DNA of 64,000 nucleotides from Perkinsus olseni. Lineage: Eukaryota > Perkinsozoa > Perkinsida > Perkinsidae. Shown here in pieces: positions 32,837-44,149 of the stretch (position 1 is its first letter; every line of letters begins with the position of its first letter). Position numbers and translations under genes: made by a program. The notes beneath the pieces were generated by a model. It searched no databases. It was not told where the DNA came from and worked only from the letters and a program-made list of their open reading frames with translations. The stretch spans positions 62,001 to 126,000 of the forward strand of contig JABANP010000042.1 of assembly GCA_013115135.1 (NCBI GenBank). The letters are read 5' to 3'.

Positions 32837-35310
32837 TCACACAAAACGTACGATATCGCCGACTCGCAGAACTGGGGCGCTCGCCCCGTCGCCGTCAACA
32901 AGCCTCGGGACGGCGTTGACTCCCAGGAAAGACTTTCCTCCTGTGACTGCCAAGGAACGCTTCATGTCGTGGATGGCAGCTGTGAATAATCGCATCACCT
33001 GCTGGTCACATTTCCTACCGGAGTGTAACCATCGATAAATGCTAGCCGATGACCGTTTGCTACATATCATCATTGCGCATTCAAGGCGGCCATTGACAGC
33101 ACTAATCAAAGGCTCGAGCCATTCCCTAGAATTATGCATTACAGCGTGGGATCACTTATCGATCCAACTTTAGTGGACCGACTAGTAAGAAGACGACTCT
33201 CTCCCGCTCAACCACAGGCGAGTAGCTAACCCAGACGGGGCTAGCTCTTGCGTCACCAACAGTGCATAGAAGACCATTGCTACTCCCACACACTGACGAC
33301 ACACCGCTCCCTGGCTACCCATACATCAACGGCGACAGAGTAGGAGGGAATGTCGAGAACAAAGTTCTCATCACCATATGGTGCATCATCCTCGCACGCT
33401 CAAGGATGGAGCATCCATCGTGCAAGCCAGAGGAGTTTCGGGAATTTCGGTACTTGAGCGAGGCTTTACATTGTTCAGAAACATGCAAATACGTCCGGGA
33501 TCTAACTAAGCCGGGATCGGCACGTCTGGGACGCAGAGAGGGCCCTTGGTCGTAACACTGATCATCAAGGGAGCACAAGGCTACCTCGACGGAGGTTGGA
33601 AGAGGGTCGGGAAGGGCTCCTTGGTCGTGGTGTCCATAATACCGGTATCGGGGTCGACAGAGGGAACGGTACATCGGCTACAGGGGCGAGCTGACAAGAG
33701 ATAAGAGAAAAGTGGTATGAGAAAATCGAGAGGGGCTTACTCAGGTCCAATGAGAAGCCCAAATCTTCTCTTTCAAACTCCACAGTAGAGTACTTCTCTT
33801 CAGTGTAAGCGGGACATCTGACGACGGGCATCATGTCGCAGAAGCCGCTTGTCCTCAGCATAGGGAACATGTGACAATGCCAATACCTCCTACCCGTCCA
33901 GGAGGATGTTGGGTCTGAACCTCCGGTAGTCCATGCAACGACCCACTGCGATCGGAACATGGGAGATGAGCTGAGAGGCCGATGCCCGAGATAACAGCAG
34001 CAGAGGGAACCCGTCTGAGGGGACTCCGGCAAGCGAGCAACGCAGGGACGAGGAAATGTAAAAAACTCAGCGGTCAGTGAAACGAGCGTAACGAGCTGAA
34101 AAGACGCAACGGTCAGGAGATCCCGAGTGAGGTTCCAGACACGACCGTTTGCAAAACGTGATGGTGTCAGTGAATCGTGGCGTACTACCTTGAAAGTCGA
34201 TTCCATCACCCTCTCGTCCGCCTTTCTTAGGCGGTAGACATCTGACCACCAGCACAGCTCCTCAGCCACTGCCACGTCATCTAAGGAGCTGACCTCAGAA
34301 ACTCCTCTTTGTCCACAGACTTGATCAGGCGGGCACCGGGGACTTCTAGATGCCTGCTCAGCCACTCCGCCACGCCATCACCCTGAGTGTGAAGAGCATC
34401 CTAGCACTTCTGCCAGGAGATGCACACAAGCCGTTTTTCAAGACGCCAGGTAGCCGACAGAGTAGACCTCTTCGAAACGACGGAAGTCCCACGAGAATGG
34501 GGAGGAATGGCGCCCAGGGTCGTGAAGGATCGGACATGCTCAGGCCCCCGTTCAATACAGTAATCGTGAAACTCAGAATCGATACCGAAATTGATTTTTT
34601 ACCGTAAAAATGCGGTTCTAGGATCGATTCTGTGTTTCAAAATTGGTGTATTGAACGCCGCCAGAGCTGACATCCCACCTGGTCAATCCCCCGAGCTTCC
34701 TCGCCCCACACCGCGACGGTGATGCGCTCTCCTTCTCGTTGCAACGGCACTCGTATCGAGGAGGAGAGATCGTCGTCAGCGTTCGCAAAGATGAGGCTAA
34801 TCCCTGTTGCTCACGAGGCAAGGCATGGGTAGACTTCTGATGAGGAATTTCGGATTACCTCCACTGTTTGGTAGCGATGGATGTAGCCGACTCATCTGCG
34901 GTGCAGTGCGTTGTGTGAGCACTCGGTACTCGCCTCGAGCCCTGAGATGGCCTAACCTCGGTGATGATGATGGTGATGCTGCTGCTCACCCCTGTTGTGA
35001 CTCCTCCACTGGTACAACAATACAATAACTCCTATCATGTTTGAGGCCCTTCCACGTCACCTCACTATGGTCTACTTGGACTCCTGCTGCCGACTTTATG
35101 GGGTATCTGATGACCATCATGGCGATGCTATCAACAACCCCTCAGCCGACATGCAGCCCGCCCAGAGTAGAGAAGGCCCACTCACACTATGAGCCCATCT
35201 ATCCTAGCCAGCGCGGGCTCTCTCCGCTTTCCTCGTCTTATAACGTACAGAGCAACACCCGCCGTCACTGCAACCGCCACGATTCCAGATAATACTGGCC
35301 TCGACGTCAT
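32837..35310 (-). CDS. mARC-like MOSC-domain protein, copy C
   Basis: Third tandem MOSC gene, from ATG 35310 to TGA at 32837-32839. The anchor is MTSRPVLSGIVAVAVTAGVA with LYVIRRGKRR after it, then ALARIDGLIV. The barrel exon has IRVPLQREGERITVAVWGEE at about 34700-34790. The Moco-ligand exon reads CRCTVPSVDPDTGIMDTTTK (about 33600-33670), and the end has FLGVNAVPRLVDGDG and LRVGDIVRFV. It is clearly more diverged than A and B in coding parts, except for the VTWKGLKHDR exon and its flanking introns (34920-35210), which are almost identical to both others. An intron of about 500 bases (roughly 33040-33560) interrupts the MOSC domain, and another holds a long hairpin (34549-34657). Confidence 0.75.
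34549..34657. repeat. Foldback hairpin, 35-bp arms
   Basis: Bases 34549-34583 pair with 34623-34657 in inverted orientation (30 of 35 positions), around a 39-base loop. The loop contains a smaller palindrome, TTTTTAC then C then GTAAAAA. It lies in a probable intron of MOSC copy C. No coding capacity; MITE-like by structure only, since no target-site duplication was established. Confidence 0.75.
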
Positions 35311-35882
35311 TTCTCACAGCATGAACTACCGCCAGGCGGACACCCCTTTAAGCACGTTGCTCCTCCTCAACATCGGTATGGAAGTATCCCCTCGCGTGGC
35401 AGGGTTCACTGGTGACGCACCACTCTGACTAGAACGCAAGCAAGGGCTTCCCTGAACGAAAAGGTGTTATATAATGTAAGTGGTACGTAATCTACGATAC
35501 TATCATCAACTCTAGAGCTTACTCAACAACATAAACCTCAATGGTAGTAATAGCACAAGTAGAAGGAGGAGGAGAGACTGGCAACAACGTACTTCCAACA
35601 GCAGTAGCAGCAGCAGGAGCAGCATAGCAGCACAGCTGGTAGAAGGGATCCAAGTAGCCTCATTCGTTGGCGACGAGGTAGGAGACCATTAGCATACACG
35701 GGAAGAAATGAGTTTATCAGACACAATGCCCATACCTAGCAAAAATACTGCGGAAGCTGTCTACAGCAGTAGCTACGCATCATAAGTACAACCGCTGAGG
35801 AGGCTTCCGGGCACGCCAAACTTCTGTACAGGGCCTAATAATTAGGCGACAGAATCCTAAGCCTTACGCGAGAGGGCCGCGA
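35311..35882. other. Intergenic / 3' UTR with triplet repeats
   Basis: Downstream of the minus-strand CCCH gene. Carries GGTAGTAATAG and runs of AGG, CAG and GCA triplets (35540-35640). A similar arrangement follows the second CCCH gene (50640-50830), so this is probably paralogous 3' UTR. Confidence 0.45.
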
Positions 35883-37088
35883 CTAGGACCCCCTGTTAGG
35901 GCTAGGCATCGGAGGGAGATTCTGACCGGGCATGATACCAGGCGGCGCCAAGCTGAAGCTAGACAGTCGTCTCTTGGCTTCCAGGATGGTGGCGATTTGA
36001 CTTAGCCTTCGAGAATTAACGTTGGAAGGTTCATAGGGCTTCCAACCACTCAGGCCGCGTGGGCGACTGTCGGCGGCCGCAGCGGAAGTAGCGCTGGGCT
36101 CAGGCGTGGCAGGACCCTTCAAAGGCGTTGATGCAGCACTCGGTATGTTGAAGCTGCCCTCCTCGATAATAGACTGAAGTTGCTGCAGCTGCTCATTACT
36201 TATCGAGCTAATGGACTTGCGCGGGACGAACACCGGTGCATCAGCGTCCAAGCTGGGCACGGGTACAGTGGGGAGAGTGTTGGTGACACTAGGGGCGCTA
36301 GCCGGCGGGTCGTCCAATAGAGCAGCGACCATATCCCTTCCACCAGTGTAAGAACGTAGCCTAAGAGTGACCTCATCACCAGCGGTGAAACCGCTACTGC
36401 CAGTCGTCTCGTTGATCTGCTCTAGAGTCTTCGCGATTTGTTCTAACAAATTAGCCTGCTCCAAATAATCGTTCATGGCCATAGTGCTTCCCAAAGAGGC
36501 CTTCTGAGAAGCAACAAGAGAGGCCGCAGTAGCCATCAAGTCAGGATCCTCATTCGCGGCGGCAACCTCTGCAAGACGGTTAGTAGTAGAAGCGGTGAGA
36601 ACAGCATCTGTACCAGCAGCAGTGGGCACTCGAGTGCGGAGCTCGTGGGCGCCATGGGCGTGGCGGCACTTTGAGCCGGCATTACACGAGCCGTTCATCC
36701 AGAAACGGCAGAGGGAAGTCTTATAAACGTCGGCAGTGGCCCTGAGCTCATCGCGGCTGTGGGCATAAGCACAGTCAGCACCATTAGGGCATTGCCCTTT
36801 GCGATAGAGTTGACACATTTTCGTCTTCCGGAGATCAGGGGCCTGTCTCAGCTCGCTCCAGTCGTGCGCATAACCGCAATCAGAACCGTGCTTGCACTGC
36901 CCTCGCAGGTAAAATTTACACATTCGCGTTTTACTGAAGACCTCGCGATTGCGGCCGCCTACTTTCCCATCTGGCTGGCTTGAGGAGGATCTTGACTCAG
37001 GAGAGCTCGGGAAGGGATGGCACGCTGTTGCTAGCCTTGAGGGCGGCGCCCGCTGGACGATTGTAACCGCTGTCGGCCGGTCCACCAC
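35883..37088 (-). CDS. Triple CCCH zinc-finger RNA-binding protein
   Basis: About 400 residues with three C-x7/8-C-x5-C-x3-H fingers near the N-terminus: CKFYLRGQCKHGSDCGYAH, CQLYRKGQCPNGADCAYAH and CRFWMNGSCNAGSKCRHAH. They are spaced by linkers of the type DWSELR and DLRKTKMC. Such fingers bind single-stranded RNA and control mRNA stability or splicing. The rest is low-complexity (Ala, Ser, Pro, Thr). It has a helical segment (DYLEQANLLEQIAKTLEQI), GDEVTLRLRSYTGGRDMVAAL, and a C-terminal motif (RGLSGWKP, RRLSQIATILEAKRRLSSF), all shared with the CCCH gene at 51048-52565. The start is uncertain: the open frame begins with a GTG at 37088 and an upstream exon is likely, for example from an ATG near 37134. 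Confidence 0.85.
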   Translation of the reverse strand: MVDRPTAVTIVQRAPPSRLATACHPFPSSPESRSSSSQPDGKVGGRNREVFSKTRMCKFYLRGQCKHGSDCGYAHDWSELRQAPDLRKTKMCQLYRKGQCPNGADCAYAHSRDELRATADVYKTSLCRFWMNGSCNAGSKCRHAHGAHELRTRVPTAAGTDAVLTASTTNRLAEVAAANEDPDLMATAASLVASQKASLGSTMAMNDYLEQANLLEQIAKTLEQINETTGSSGFTAGDEVTLRLRSYTGGRDMVAALLDDPPASAPSVTNTLPTVPVPSLDADAPVFVPRKSISSISNEQLQQLQSIIEEGSFNIPSAASTPLKGPATPEPSATSAAAADSRPRGLSGWKPYEPSNVNSRRLSQIATILEAKRRLSSFSLAPPGIMPGQNLPPMPSPNRGS

Positions 37089-37722
37089 CGACGCCTGGAA
37101 GCTTGGTCTGCACTCTAGAGGGTTGCACTGGCATACAAATGATGAGTTAATGATGAAATCCTAAAGTTGCAACCATTTAAGCTTGCCGAGCCACAAAGAT
37201 ACCTTTTTCTCTGCACGCGCATCCTGGGAAGCGTTGAGAGTCTCAAGATAGCAAGATTGCAAGTGTGCGCCGGCGAGTTGTATATTTTCCGCTTCCTCTT
37301 TGACGATGTCTACTTGGGAGAGGACCCTACGGCCATCACCGTCCAGTCAGTCACTTCTAGCCAGGGCAGCTGGTTTCTGCGTAGCAGGCAGACGAACGCC
37401 TCTTCCTGAGTAGGTCGCTTAAGGGACCCTTCAAGGGGGAATGGCGGCCGCGTACGGATGAGACGTCGAGCGTGCCATCATCGATAGTCGTTGTTAACGA
37501 CTTGTTAATCGCATGCGTTGTAGTGCAAAACCTCGCCTGTCGAACTCTGTGGTCGTGAATCCCTTCTGTGTGTTCATTGCGTCCGAGACTATGAGCAGTA
37601 CTGACCTAGTCCCAGGGTCGGCCTCTTACTAAGAGACTCAGTGGCCCTTAAGGGTACTAAGAGGCTCTTGGTGCTCTTTTAGGTCAGCTTCGAGTTCCCA
37701 TTCTCTTCCCTCTCATTCTCAG

Positions 37723-38290
37723 GTATGATCCCCTCACTGACCACAACCTCCACCACTACTGGAGGTCACCCACCACTCGAGCCCACCTGCATGAAATGGG
37801 CTTCATAGCTGACGATGGCAGCCTCATATCGTTGGACCAGTAAGATTCCCTCGGTGGGCTACACACCGAGGCGGAGCCCCGTAAAGCTGACTGGGGCGCA
37901 GGTACCGTCGAAAGCTGCACGTCATAGAAGGGGATATGCACCGAGCTGAGCAACTTCGGGAACGGCGGGCGTGCAGGGAGGAGCAGCTCCAGGCTGATCA
38001 AGTCGGAGGACGCCCCTCTTTACGTCACTTCCGCGAGATTTTCGTTCGCTCGGCGACTGATTAAGATCAGGATGTTGAACGTGACGTAGGAATGAGTTTA
38101 CTGTGCAGGTGGCTTGGAGGAAGATCGAAGTTGCCAAGGAAAAGAGGGCTCAGGAAATACGTGACCGGAAGGCGGAGATACGTAAGTGGTGCTTGGTGAG
38201 GGAATAGCCACCGCTCATTATGGCCCCTTCTCTTTCCTTTCAGTGGCTGCTAGAGAAGCGGCGAAACGTAAACGTGAAGGTCCGTTGTGA
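37723..38290 (+). CDS. Unidentified protein, charged coiled-coil C-terminus (partial model)
   Basis: At least four exons form an open chain ending in TGA at 38288-38290. The first visible exon (37723 to about 37840) gives YDPLTDHNLHHYWRSPTT, MGFIADDGSLISLDQ. The next gives YRRKLHVIEGDMHRAEQLRE, then AWRKIEVAKEKRAQEIRDRK and REAAKRKREGPL. Donors and acceptors are clear (for example GTAAG near 37831, CTGTGCAG near 38108). The protein is rich in Arg, Glu and Lys and likely forms a long helix. Exons upstream of 37700 were not resolved, so the N-terminus is missing from this model. Family not recognised. Confidence 0.5.
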
Positions 38291-38602
38291 TCGGGGGACC
38301 ACTCTGCGCTGGGCGCCTCTTCTGTGAGTCGTCAATGTTTTTTATGCATACCGCTTTTCCTCACGATGCTTGTCGCTAACCATGTTACATGTGTGCTTTG
38401 AGCGCTGTCTAGTACCATTCAAATGTGACTCAAACGTGTTTAGTTTCCAAGGGAGAGAACTGTAGGTTTGCTCCTTGCTATCACTCTGTCCCGTGTGGAA
38501 ATTGCAAGAGTGCAAGATTTCAAGTCTTGAGAATGAGTCTGGCCTTAGCGTTTCGTCGTGGTGCAGAGAATAATTGATTTTTACCAGTTTCTTCGTTTAC
38601 GC

Positions 38603-40110
38603 ATGGCATCTCCAGTAATCAAGTCGACCACCAATTGGGCCGACGAATCCGCCGATCTGTCTCCGGACTGGTCCCCTACCGCCGCACCCGTAATGAGGGG
38701 TTTCCTGCTTCCTCTTAGGCTTCGTGATGGCTGTGTCGGTTCTATTTTGGTATGTAGGAAATTCCTGGCGATGATCATTTCTCGTTGGAGGGTCCGGCTG
38801 CTGACGCTGCTGCACCGCATCATCAGGAAGAGGAGCATTTGCCGACTGGCATGGGCGCACCTCAGACCTTCTGCGTGTAAGTGCCGGAGGGACTGGTTCG
38901 GGGCGATTCGTTTATTCCGTCGTGGCAGGTACGTCGGTGGCTTGCCCTATAGCGCCTCAGAAGACGAGCTTGGGTTCTTCTTCCTCGACAGGAATATCAC
39001 CCCTGTTGGTGTTCGCATCATCATGGATAGGGAGACTGGCAAGTCCAAGGGATTCGGGTAGTAGTCCATCGTAGTAGCTGGGGGGGAGTTGCACAGTACT
39101 GAGGGCTACTCAGTTACCTCGACTTCGAGACGGAAGAGGACTACGAGGCAGCCCTCCAGATGAGCGGCGCTAACTTCGGTGGCCGTACTATTAGAGTGTC
39201 CGCTGAGGAGCATCGCAGGGAGCCTCGCAGGCGATCTCGGTACTAGGTGGATTCCAGCGCGCAGTTGATGTGGAATTTCTGTCCTTTAGTGAGCCCCGTG
39301 GCCCCCGCCGTGATGACCGCGAGTTCCGCAGGGGTGGTCGCGATAGGTGAGCGGGCCTCTGGTTGAAGGGTGAATAACATTGTAGAAATTTTCAGTTTCC
39401 GAGAGAGCGACCGATCTTTCCGTGAGAGCTTCGAGCGCAGCTCCACTACTGAGGAGGCCGAGCATCATGAGAGGAAGAAGCTCCAGCTCAAGCCCAGAAC
39501 CAAGCCGCTGGAGGTAGTCTAGACAGTGGGCGATTTTGCGGAGATCTTTGTCATCAGGAAATGCACGAGGACGCTGCAGGACGTCAGCGAGCCAGTATAT
39601 TCGGCAATGCCAAGCCGAGAGATGAGACCGAGTAGGATGTTGCGCTTGTTGCCTCCCAAGGGCTATGTGGATTTACTGTTAGGTACCAGCGTCGGAGAGC
39701 AGAGCGTGAGGAGCACGTTGGCACCAAGGCTCCTGCTGCTGCTTCTAACGAGGAAGACCGTAAGGGCACGGCTGAGCCCAAGCACCGAAGTGGCGGTAGC
39801 ACCAGAGCAACTCCATCGGAGGCCTCCTCAGCGTAAGTATAGATAGCTCTAGGGTGGTGGCCCGAGGGGCTGTGACGTAGGTCACCTCATAGAGCTGGCA
39901 AGGGGGCTAAGGGGGGTAAAGGGGGTCGTCATGCTTCGGGTGACGCCAAGTAGGGTTGCCCTAGCCGGCATCAGGGAGATCAGGCGTTGCCTTCGTAGGT
40001 CTGGTAGCTGGCGTGGCAAGGCCAGGGATGCTGCTCCGGCGAAGAAGAGCCCAGAGGTTGCTCAGAGAGAGCCTAAGGTTCGCACTGTTGATACTGGCCC
40101 GAAGAAGTAG
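38603..40110 (+). CDS. eIF4B/eIF4H-like RRM protein
   Basis: Translation-factor-like RNA-binding protein. ATG 38603 follows an AG acceptor (TTACCAG). The N-terminus has SWADE-type sequence (NWADESADLSPDW), as in eIF4B. One RRM: YVGGLPYSASEDELGFFF (about 38925-38985), IIMDRETGKSKGFG, then on the next exon YLDFETEEDYEAALQMSG and GGRTIRVSAEEHRRE. Downstream, ERKKLQLKPRTKPLE matches the LKPR motif typical of eIF4B. The C-terminus is Gly/Lys-rich (KGGKGGRHASGDAK) and ends RTVDTGPKK with TAG at 40108-40110. Short GT-AG introns connect the exons. eIF4B stimulates the eIF4A helicase in cap-dependent initiation. Confidence 0.78.
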
Positions 40111-41839
40111 GCCTTGAGGGCATCATCTTCTGGCTTGGAATGCTTCCTCCTGTCAGGGTCAAGGGTGCTCTCACCAACGCATTCGCTGGCTTGAGCGATT
40201 CCGAGTCTGAGTCGGACTCTGAGTAAAGTAATCTTGAGGAGGATGAGGCAAGAGTAGTACTCGCCTTTTTGCATCCGTGATGGCACGACGTTCCCTCCTT
40301 CAGAGTACTACCCACCTTAGCCTCTCAGTGAGTCTGGCAGTCTGACATCATTCATCAACTGTTAAGAGGTAGGTCTATTCTGCTTCGCTCTACCGTGTGA
40401 TCGACCTCGACGTCAGGTGGCTTCTCCCTCGTTCTCCTCCTCCCTTCCCTCGCAGTCTTCAACGACCGCACTGTGTCACGTGTCACCACTTACAACGTTC
40501 AGCTGCTACTGGCCGATCGTCCTTTCCTCCCTCCGCTGTATTCACAGCCAATCACGGGCTCCCGTTCAGTACTTATATTATTGCATCATGTTGAGGCTAT
40601 GATGTCTACCATTGAGGTAGGTGATTACCTAGCTAGAGGTGTCAGAAACCTGTCCACCGATCTTAGCCCTGATTGGGGTTGAATCACAGTGTTGATGTCC
40701 CTATCGTTGTAGTGGCCTTTGGCTACCACCACACCGCTTGAGTTCGGAGTCCACCAATCTAGCTCAGAGCACGGCGTAGTCTACTCTTATTCCATTCAGG
40801 TTATCAACCCGCAGGAGTCTGCGTATCTGTCTGTGTTGGGAGAGATGTGGTATGTAATATCAGTGAGTACAATACCAACCACTACCTCCAAGGTGTCTAC
40901 AAGCTCATGTTTCTGAACCTCTGTCTCGTGATGATCATGAATTCGGCGTAGCGATGGAGTAACGTCTTCTCGCCTTGTTGTCCCCCTCTATCCGGCTATA
41001 TCGCTCTTGCTGGGGGACTCTACTGTTGTTGCTGCTCATGCTGTTTGCCCCGTATCCGAGCTGATAGGGTTGGCTATTCATCATCGTCATTGACAATAAT
41101 CGTTATCGACTGTACGTCTAAGGTTGCTGCTGCTACTACTACTATTGCTGGCCGCTTTACGGTAGTCGCCCTAGTCGTTGTGAGGCCAGCTGTTATCATA
41201 GCCTTCATTGTTTCCTCTTCTCTAGCGATAGTTGCTCTTGAGTTCATCAGTAACCATCCCTAGGGAGTTTATGTGGTGCCAGTTAATAAGAACGGTATGA
41301 ATTACTCACAAGATCATTTTATCGGCCCGGGAACATTCCCACGGCCCCCTGCTGGGATGTCATGGTCGACCAAGCAAGGCGGCTTTTGGGACAGCTTAGT
41401 CGGGAACGCCCCAAGTGTTGGTAGTGCCTGGCGAGGGGAGGGAGGGCTTCGGAGAGAGTTCTTGTGGTAGGGGTATCAAGCGGACGTCTGCAAATACTAG
41501 GAGATACGATATCGGTCAACAACGCTATGGTCACTAGGATAGCGATACAGGTGGACCCGTCACGGCAGCGTGGAGGGGACTTGCGTGTTGGTACGTTCGC
41601 TGTTAAGCCCGCCGAAGGTAGTGCCGTTGAGGGACTGGGCGGATCTTGATCGATTATCGGCTCTCGAGTGCTGTCTAGTGGGCGACGTGAAATGACGCTC
41701 TCTAAAATTTTGCGTCCAGTCTCGAGGCGAAGCGTAGGAGCTACCGAATTTTTTCTCAGGTATTTTTGAATCAGAAACGTGTTATCTAACTTGCCACCGA
41801 CCTTCACAGCTCCTCAATTTTGACCCCACCGTCTCGGTC
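40111..41839. other. Intergenic or unresolved coding, 1.7 kb
   Basis: Many short frames on both strands. At 40640-40680 a plus frame reads LSTDLSPDWG, similar to the DLSPDW motif of the neighbouring eIF4B-like gene, possibly a decayed fragment. A plus frame at 41464-41649 and a minus frame at 41319-41807 (with a hydrophobic stretch ILVTIALLTDIVS) overlap, and neither could be confirmed. Confidence 0.3.
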
Positions 41840-42310
41840 GTGCAAACATGCATAGTGTCGCCTCCCCTGTACCTCCCACCAGGGCAGCATGTTGGCATCT
41901 GGGCCACTGGCCACCGCGCAGTCCTGGGAATACCCTATGAAAAGACCCTCGGCATCATGGACGATGAGAATGGTCGTGAGGGTCACTGGTCCTCGATCCC
42001 CGGCCAGGAGGTCCTTCCAGGTCGAGAAATAAGTCTGAAAAGACACTTCAAGCGGAAGGGCTGCTGGAGGGCCTATCTCCAAGCGGTGCAGAGCGTGCCG
42101 CAGCAACAGCACAGCCGGCCGCGGAGGAGCCTCGAGAAGAAGAGATCTTACGACCAGTACATGAGCAGCGGGAAGCGGGTGGAGTCTTGTGAACCCCCGC
42201 CCGTACCGATAGTGGAGAAATTGAAGTGTGCTGACGACGTTGAGCGGGAGCGGCTGAGCGTCGAAATTAAATGGTGCCCGAAGGTGGCCCCTGAGCTCCA
42301 CTGTGATTGA
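41840..42310 (+). CDS. Hypothetical protein, probable 3' exon
   Basis: Open frame of 156 residues with charged composition (GIMDDENGREGHW, SLEKKRSYDQYMSSGKR, ADDVERERLSVEIKW) ending in TGA at 42308-42310. It has no recognisable domain. It is probably the last exon of a gene whose 5' part is in the unresolved region upstream, because the frame has no convincing start. The antisense frame over the same interval is also open and cannot be fully excluded. Confidence 0.35.
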   Translation: MQTCIVSPPLYLPPGQHVGIWATGHRAVLGIPYEKTLGIMDDENGREGHWSSIPGQEVLPGREISLKRHFKRKGCWRAYLQAVQSVPQQQHSRPRRSLEKKRSYDQYMSSGKRVESCEPPPVPIVEKLKCADDVERERLSVEIKWCPKVAPELHCD

Positions 42311-42453
42311 CTGAAGACACTCCGTTGCTTAGCTGTAAATATTCTGTACACCATTGACCAGGCTGTTGACACTTGCTACGTTAATAACGCTTTGATGATG
42401 ATGACCATCTGCAGGCCCCTTGTTTCTGCTCGGAAGTTGTATTTTGTTACTAG

Positions 42454-43162
42454 ATGGCGAGCTCGGTCCCTTCCTCCATCGTAGAGGTTAGCATGCCCGC
42501 CCTGAAATGGTCACAGCCGCTGAGGCTCCTGCTTACCATCCCGCCTCTCTTGGCATTCCCCTGGCTTGGGTGGCGGCTTCTCTGTGTCCCTCCTGGGCCA
42601 GTGCTGCTCATTGATGGCATTGTAGTAGAGCCCCTGTTAACTCAGCGCGAAGAACGGCGTCTTGGAAGGTATCCAACCAACTCGGCCTCGATCGGCGGCC
42701 ATCCTGGTCGGCTAGTTTGTCGAGACTCTTCTGGAGTGGCATCGTGCCCACTGGAACGGGCGGTGCCACCGCGAGGGTCAGCCTGCCGCTGCTCGTGAGG
42801 GATGGCAGTCGATGGGCTTTGTGGACGGCCCATGGTAGTACAGGGGAGCGCTCTCGGTATGGCTAGCATTGTATCCTTTGGTTTCTCCCTAGATGCTCTC
42901 GTCTATGGCACGCGTTGGCATCAGGTACCTTCACACGGCACGGGGGGTCGGATCTGTCATGGCGGATCCAATCCCTGTTCTTATGGGACCGAACGTAGGG
43001 CGGGAGATCTGCTCGCTCCTAAGGTGCCGGGGGCTTCGATCCTCCCAGAACGGCAGGTACTACAACCGATCACCTTCCCGAGGGGATGCCACTACTGCTG
43101 ATTTAATTGCTGCGAGTACGGGGAGAAGCACCGAGGTTGACAGCATGACCGATGCGGAATAG
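42454..43162 (+). CDS. Unidentified membrane protein (tentative multi-exon)
   Basis: The start MASSVPSSIVE at 42454 follows ACTAG. A hydrophobic segment (PLRLLLTIPPLLAFPWLGWR, VLLIDGIVVEPLL) suggests a membrane helix pair. Later pieces look coding and charged (ETLLEWHRAHWNGRCHREGQ; MGFVDGPW). A second hydrophobic exon (MASIVSFGFSLDALVYG) and a Gly/Val-rich segment (GSVMADPIPVLMGPNVGREI) end in SMTDAE with TAG at 43160-43162. Exon joins are not all resolved. Directly upstream of the Mpv17-like gene on the same strand. Confidence 0.4.
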
Positions 43163-43229
43163 GACCCTTACCGTTTCTGAAGCTTCAATTGGGGTAGTGT
43201 TCGTCATCTCCAATGGATACTAGGGCCGC

Positions 43230-44149
43230 GGTGCACGCCAGTGGTCAGCCGTCGGGCCCATGGCTTCTCGGCCGCTCCTTCTCTCCTCCGCCAGACGGTC
43301 AAAGCTGGTCTGCAGAGTGGTACGGTGATGATGGTCGGGGATGCTGTGGCCCAAACATTTGTGGGGACAGAGGTGCTACCACAACTCCGTATTAGTATCT
43401 TCCAAGTATCTATGCTGCTGCTATCCCGGTGCAGGCATACGCTCCGGGAAGATCCGCCAGGTTTGCTCTTGTGGGCTGCACTCTGCACGGTCCCTATTTC
43501 TTCATGTGCTTCCGGCACTTGGATAGATTTTTTGGTCCAGCGGTGAACCTGCGAACAGTCCTCACGAAAACCGCGGTTGCGCAGGTAGGGTGGGAGCGAT
43601 ATGCCGTTGCCTTTGGAGGCTCTGATACTCCGGGCAATGACACGCACCGAGGCACTCCTCTACATCCGCGTTACAGCTGTCTCAAATCCGTGGGCTCGTT
43701 CTCGTCTGCTCGCTTTCTGGGGAGTTCTCACTCATTCCGGAATATCATCGAAGCTCTCTTCTCTGCAGGTGGCCGTCTTCCCTGTGTACATCGTGGCCTT
43801 GTTTGCGTACCTGGGCTTACTCGATGGCACCCCCAGCATCGCAGACAACGTAGCCAAAAAGGCTCCGGAGGCATTCATAGCGGGCTGTGGTTTCTGGCCC
43901 GTCGCAAACACCTTCGGTTTCAAGTTGTAAGAGTGGCATCATCTTCGTCTCTTCGCCTGCGGAGTGTGGACTGACGGCGCCGTTCGAGAATCATCGAGAG
44001 TTGAACTCCCGATATGACAGCCATCACGTGCTTAGTCTCCGTAGATTTCTGGCCTAATAACCGCCTAGTCTGGGATCTTGGCCCCCAGTGCTCCACAAAG
44101 AATCCTCAACTCAGCGTGTGCGGGGTACGTCGTCTGCCGCATGTTGTAA
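43230..44149 (+). CDS. Mpv17/PMP22 family membrane protein
   Basis: Peroxisomal or mitochondrial inner-membrane protein family of about 180 residues with four helices. Recognised exons: LLRQTVKAGLQSGTVMMVGD with AVAQTFVGTE (about 43290-43370); YAPGRSARFALVGCTLHGPY with FFMCFRHLDRFFG; TVLTKTAVAQ; VAVFPVYIVALFAYLGLLDG; AFIAGCGFWPVANTFGFK; and the last exon APQRILNSACAGYVVCRML, with TAA at 44147-44149. Introns follow TFVGTE (about 43371-43430), AVAQ and FGFK (about 43928-44092). The motif order (GD..AQ, GP..H..Y..LD, WP..N) is the family signature. The true start codon is not resolved; the first coding bases may lie on a small exon before 43230. A role in pore formation or ROS handling is known for the family only. 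Confidence 0.8.

Noticed and set aside
35041..35292. Plus-strand frame conserved three times (28125, 31269, 35041: MRPFHVTSLWSTWTPAADF-type)
   Set aside because: Conservation follows from the minus-strand MOSC exon VTWKGLKHDRSYCIVV on the opposite strand; the plus frame is a shadow.
41319..41807. Minus-strand 162-residue frame with a hydrophobic stretch
   Set aside because: Overlaps plus-strand frames of equal quality, has no domain and no splice or start support.
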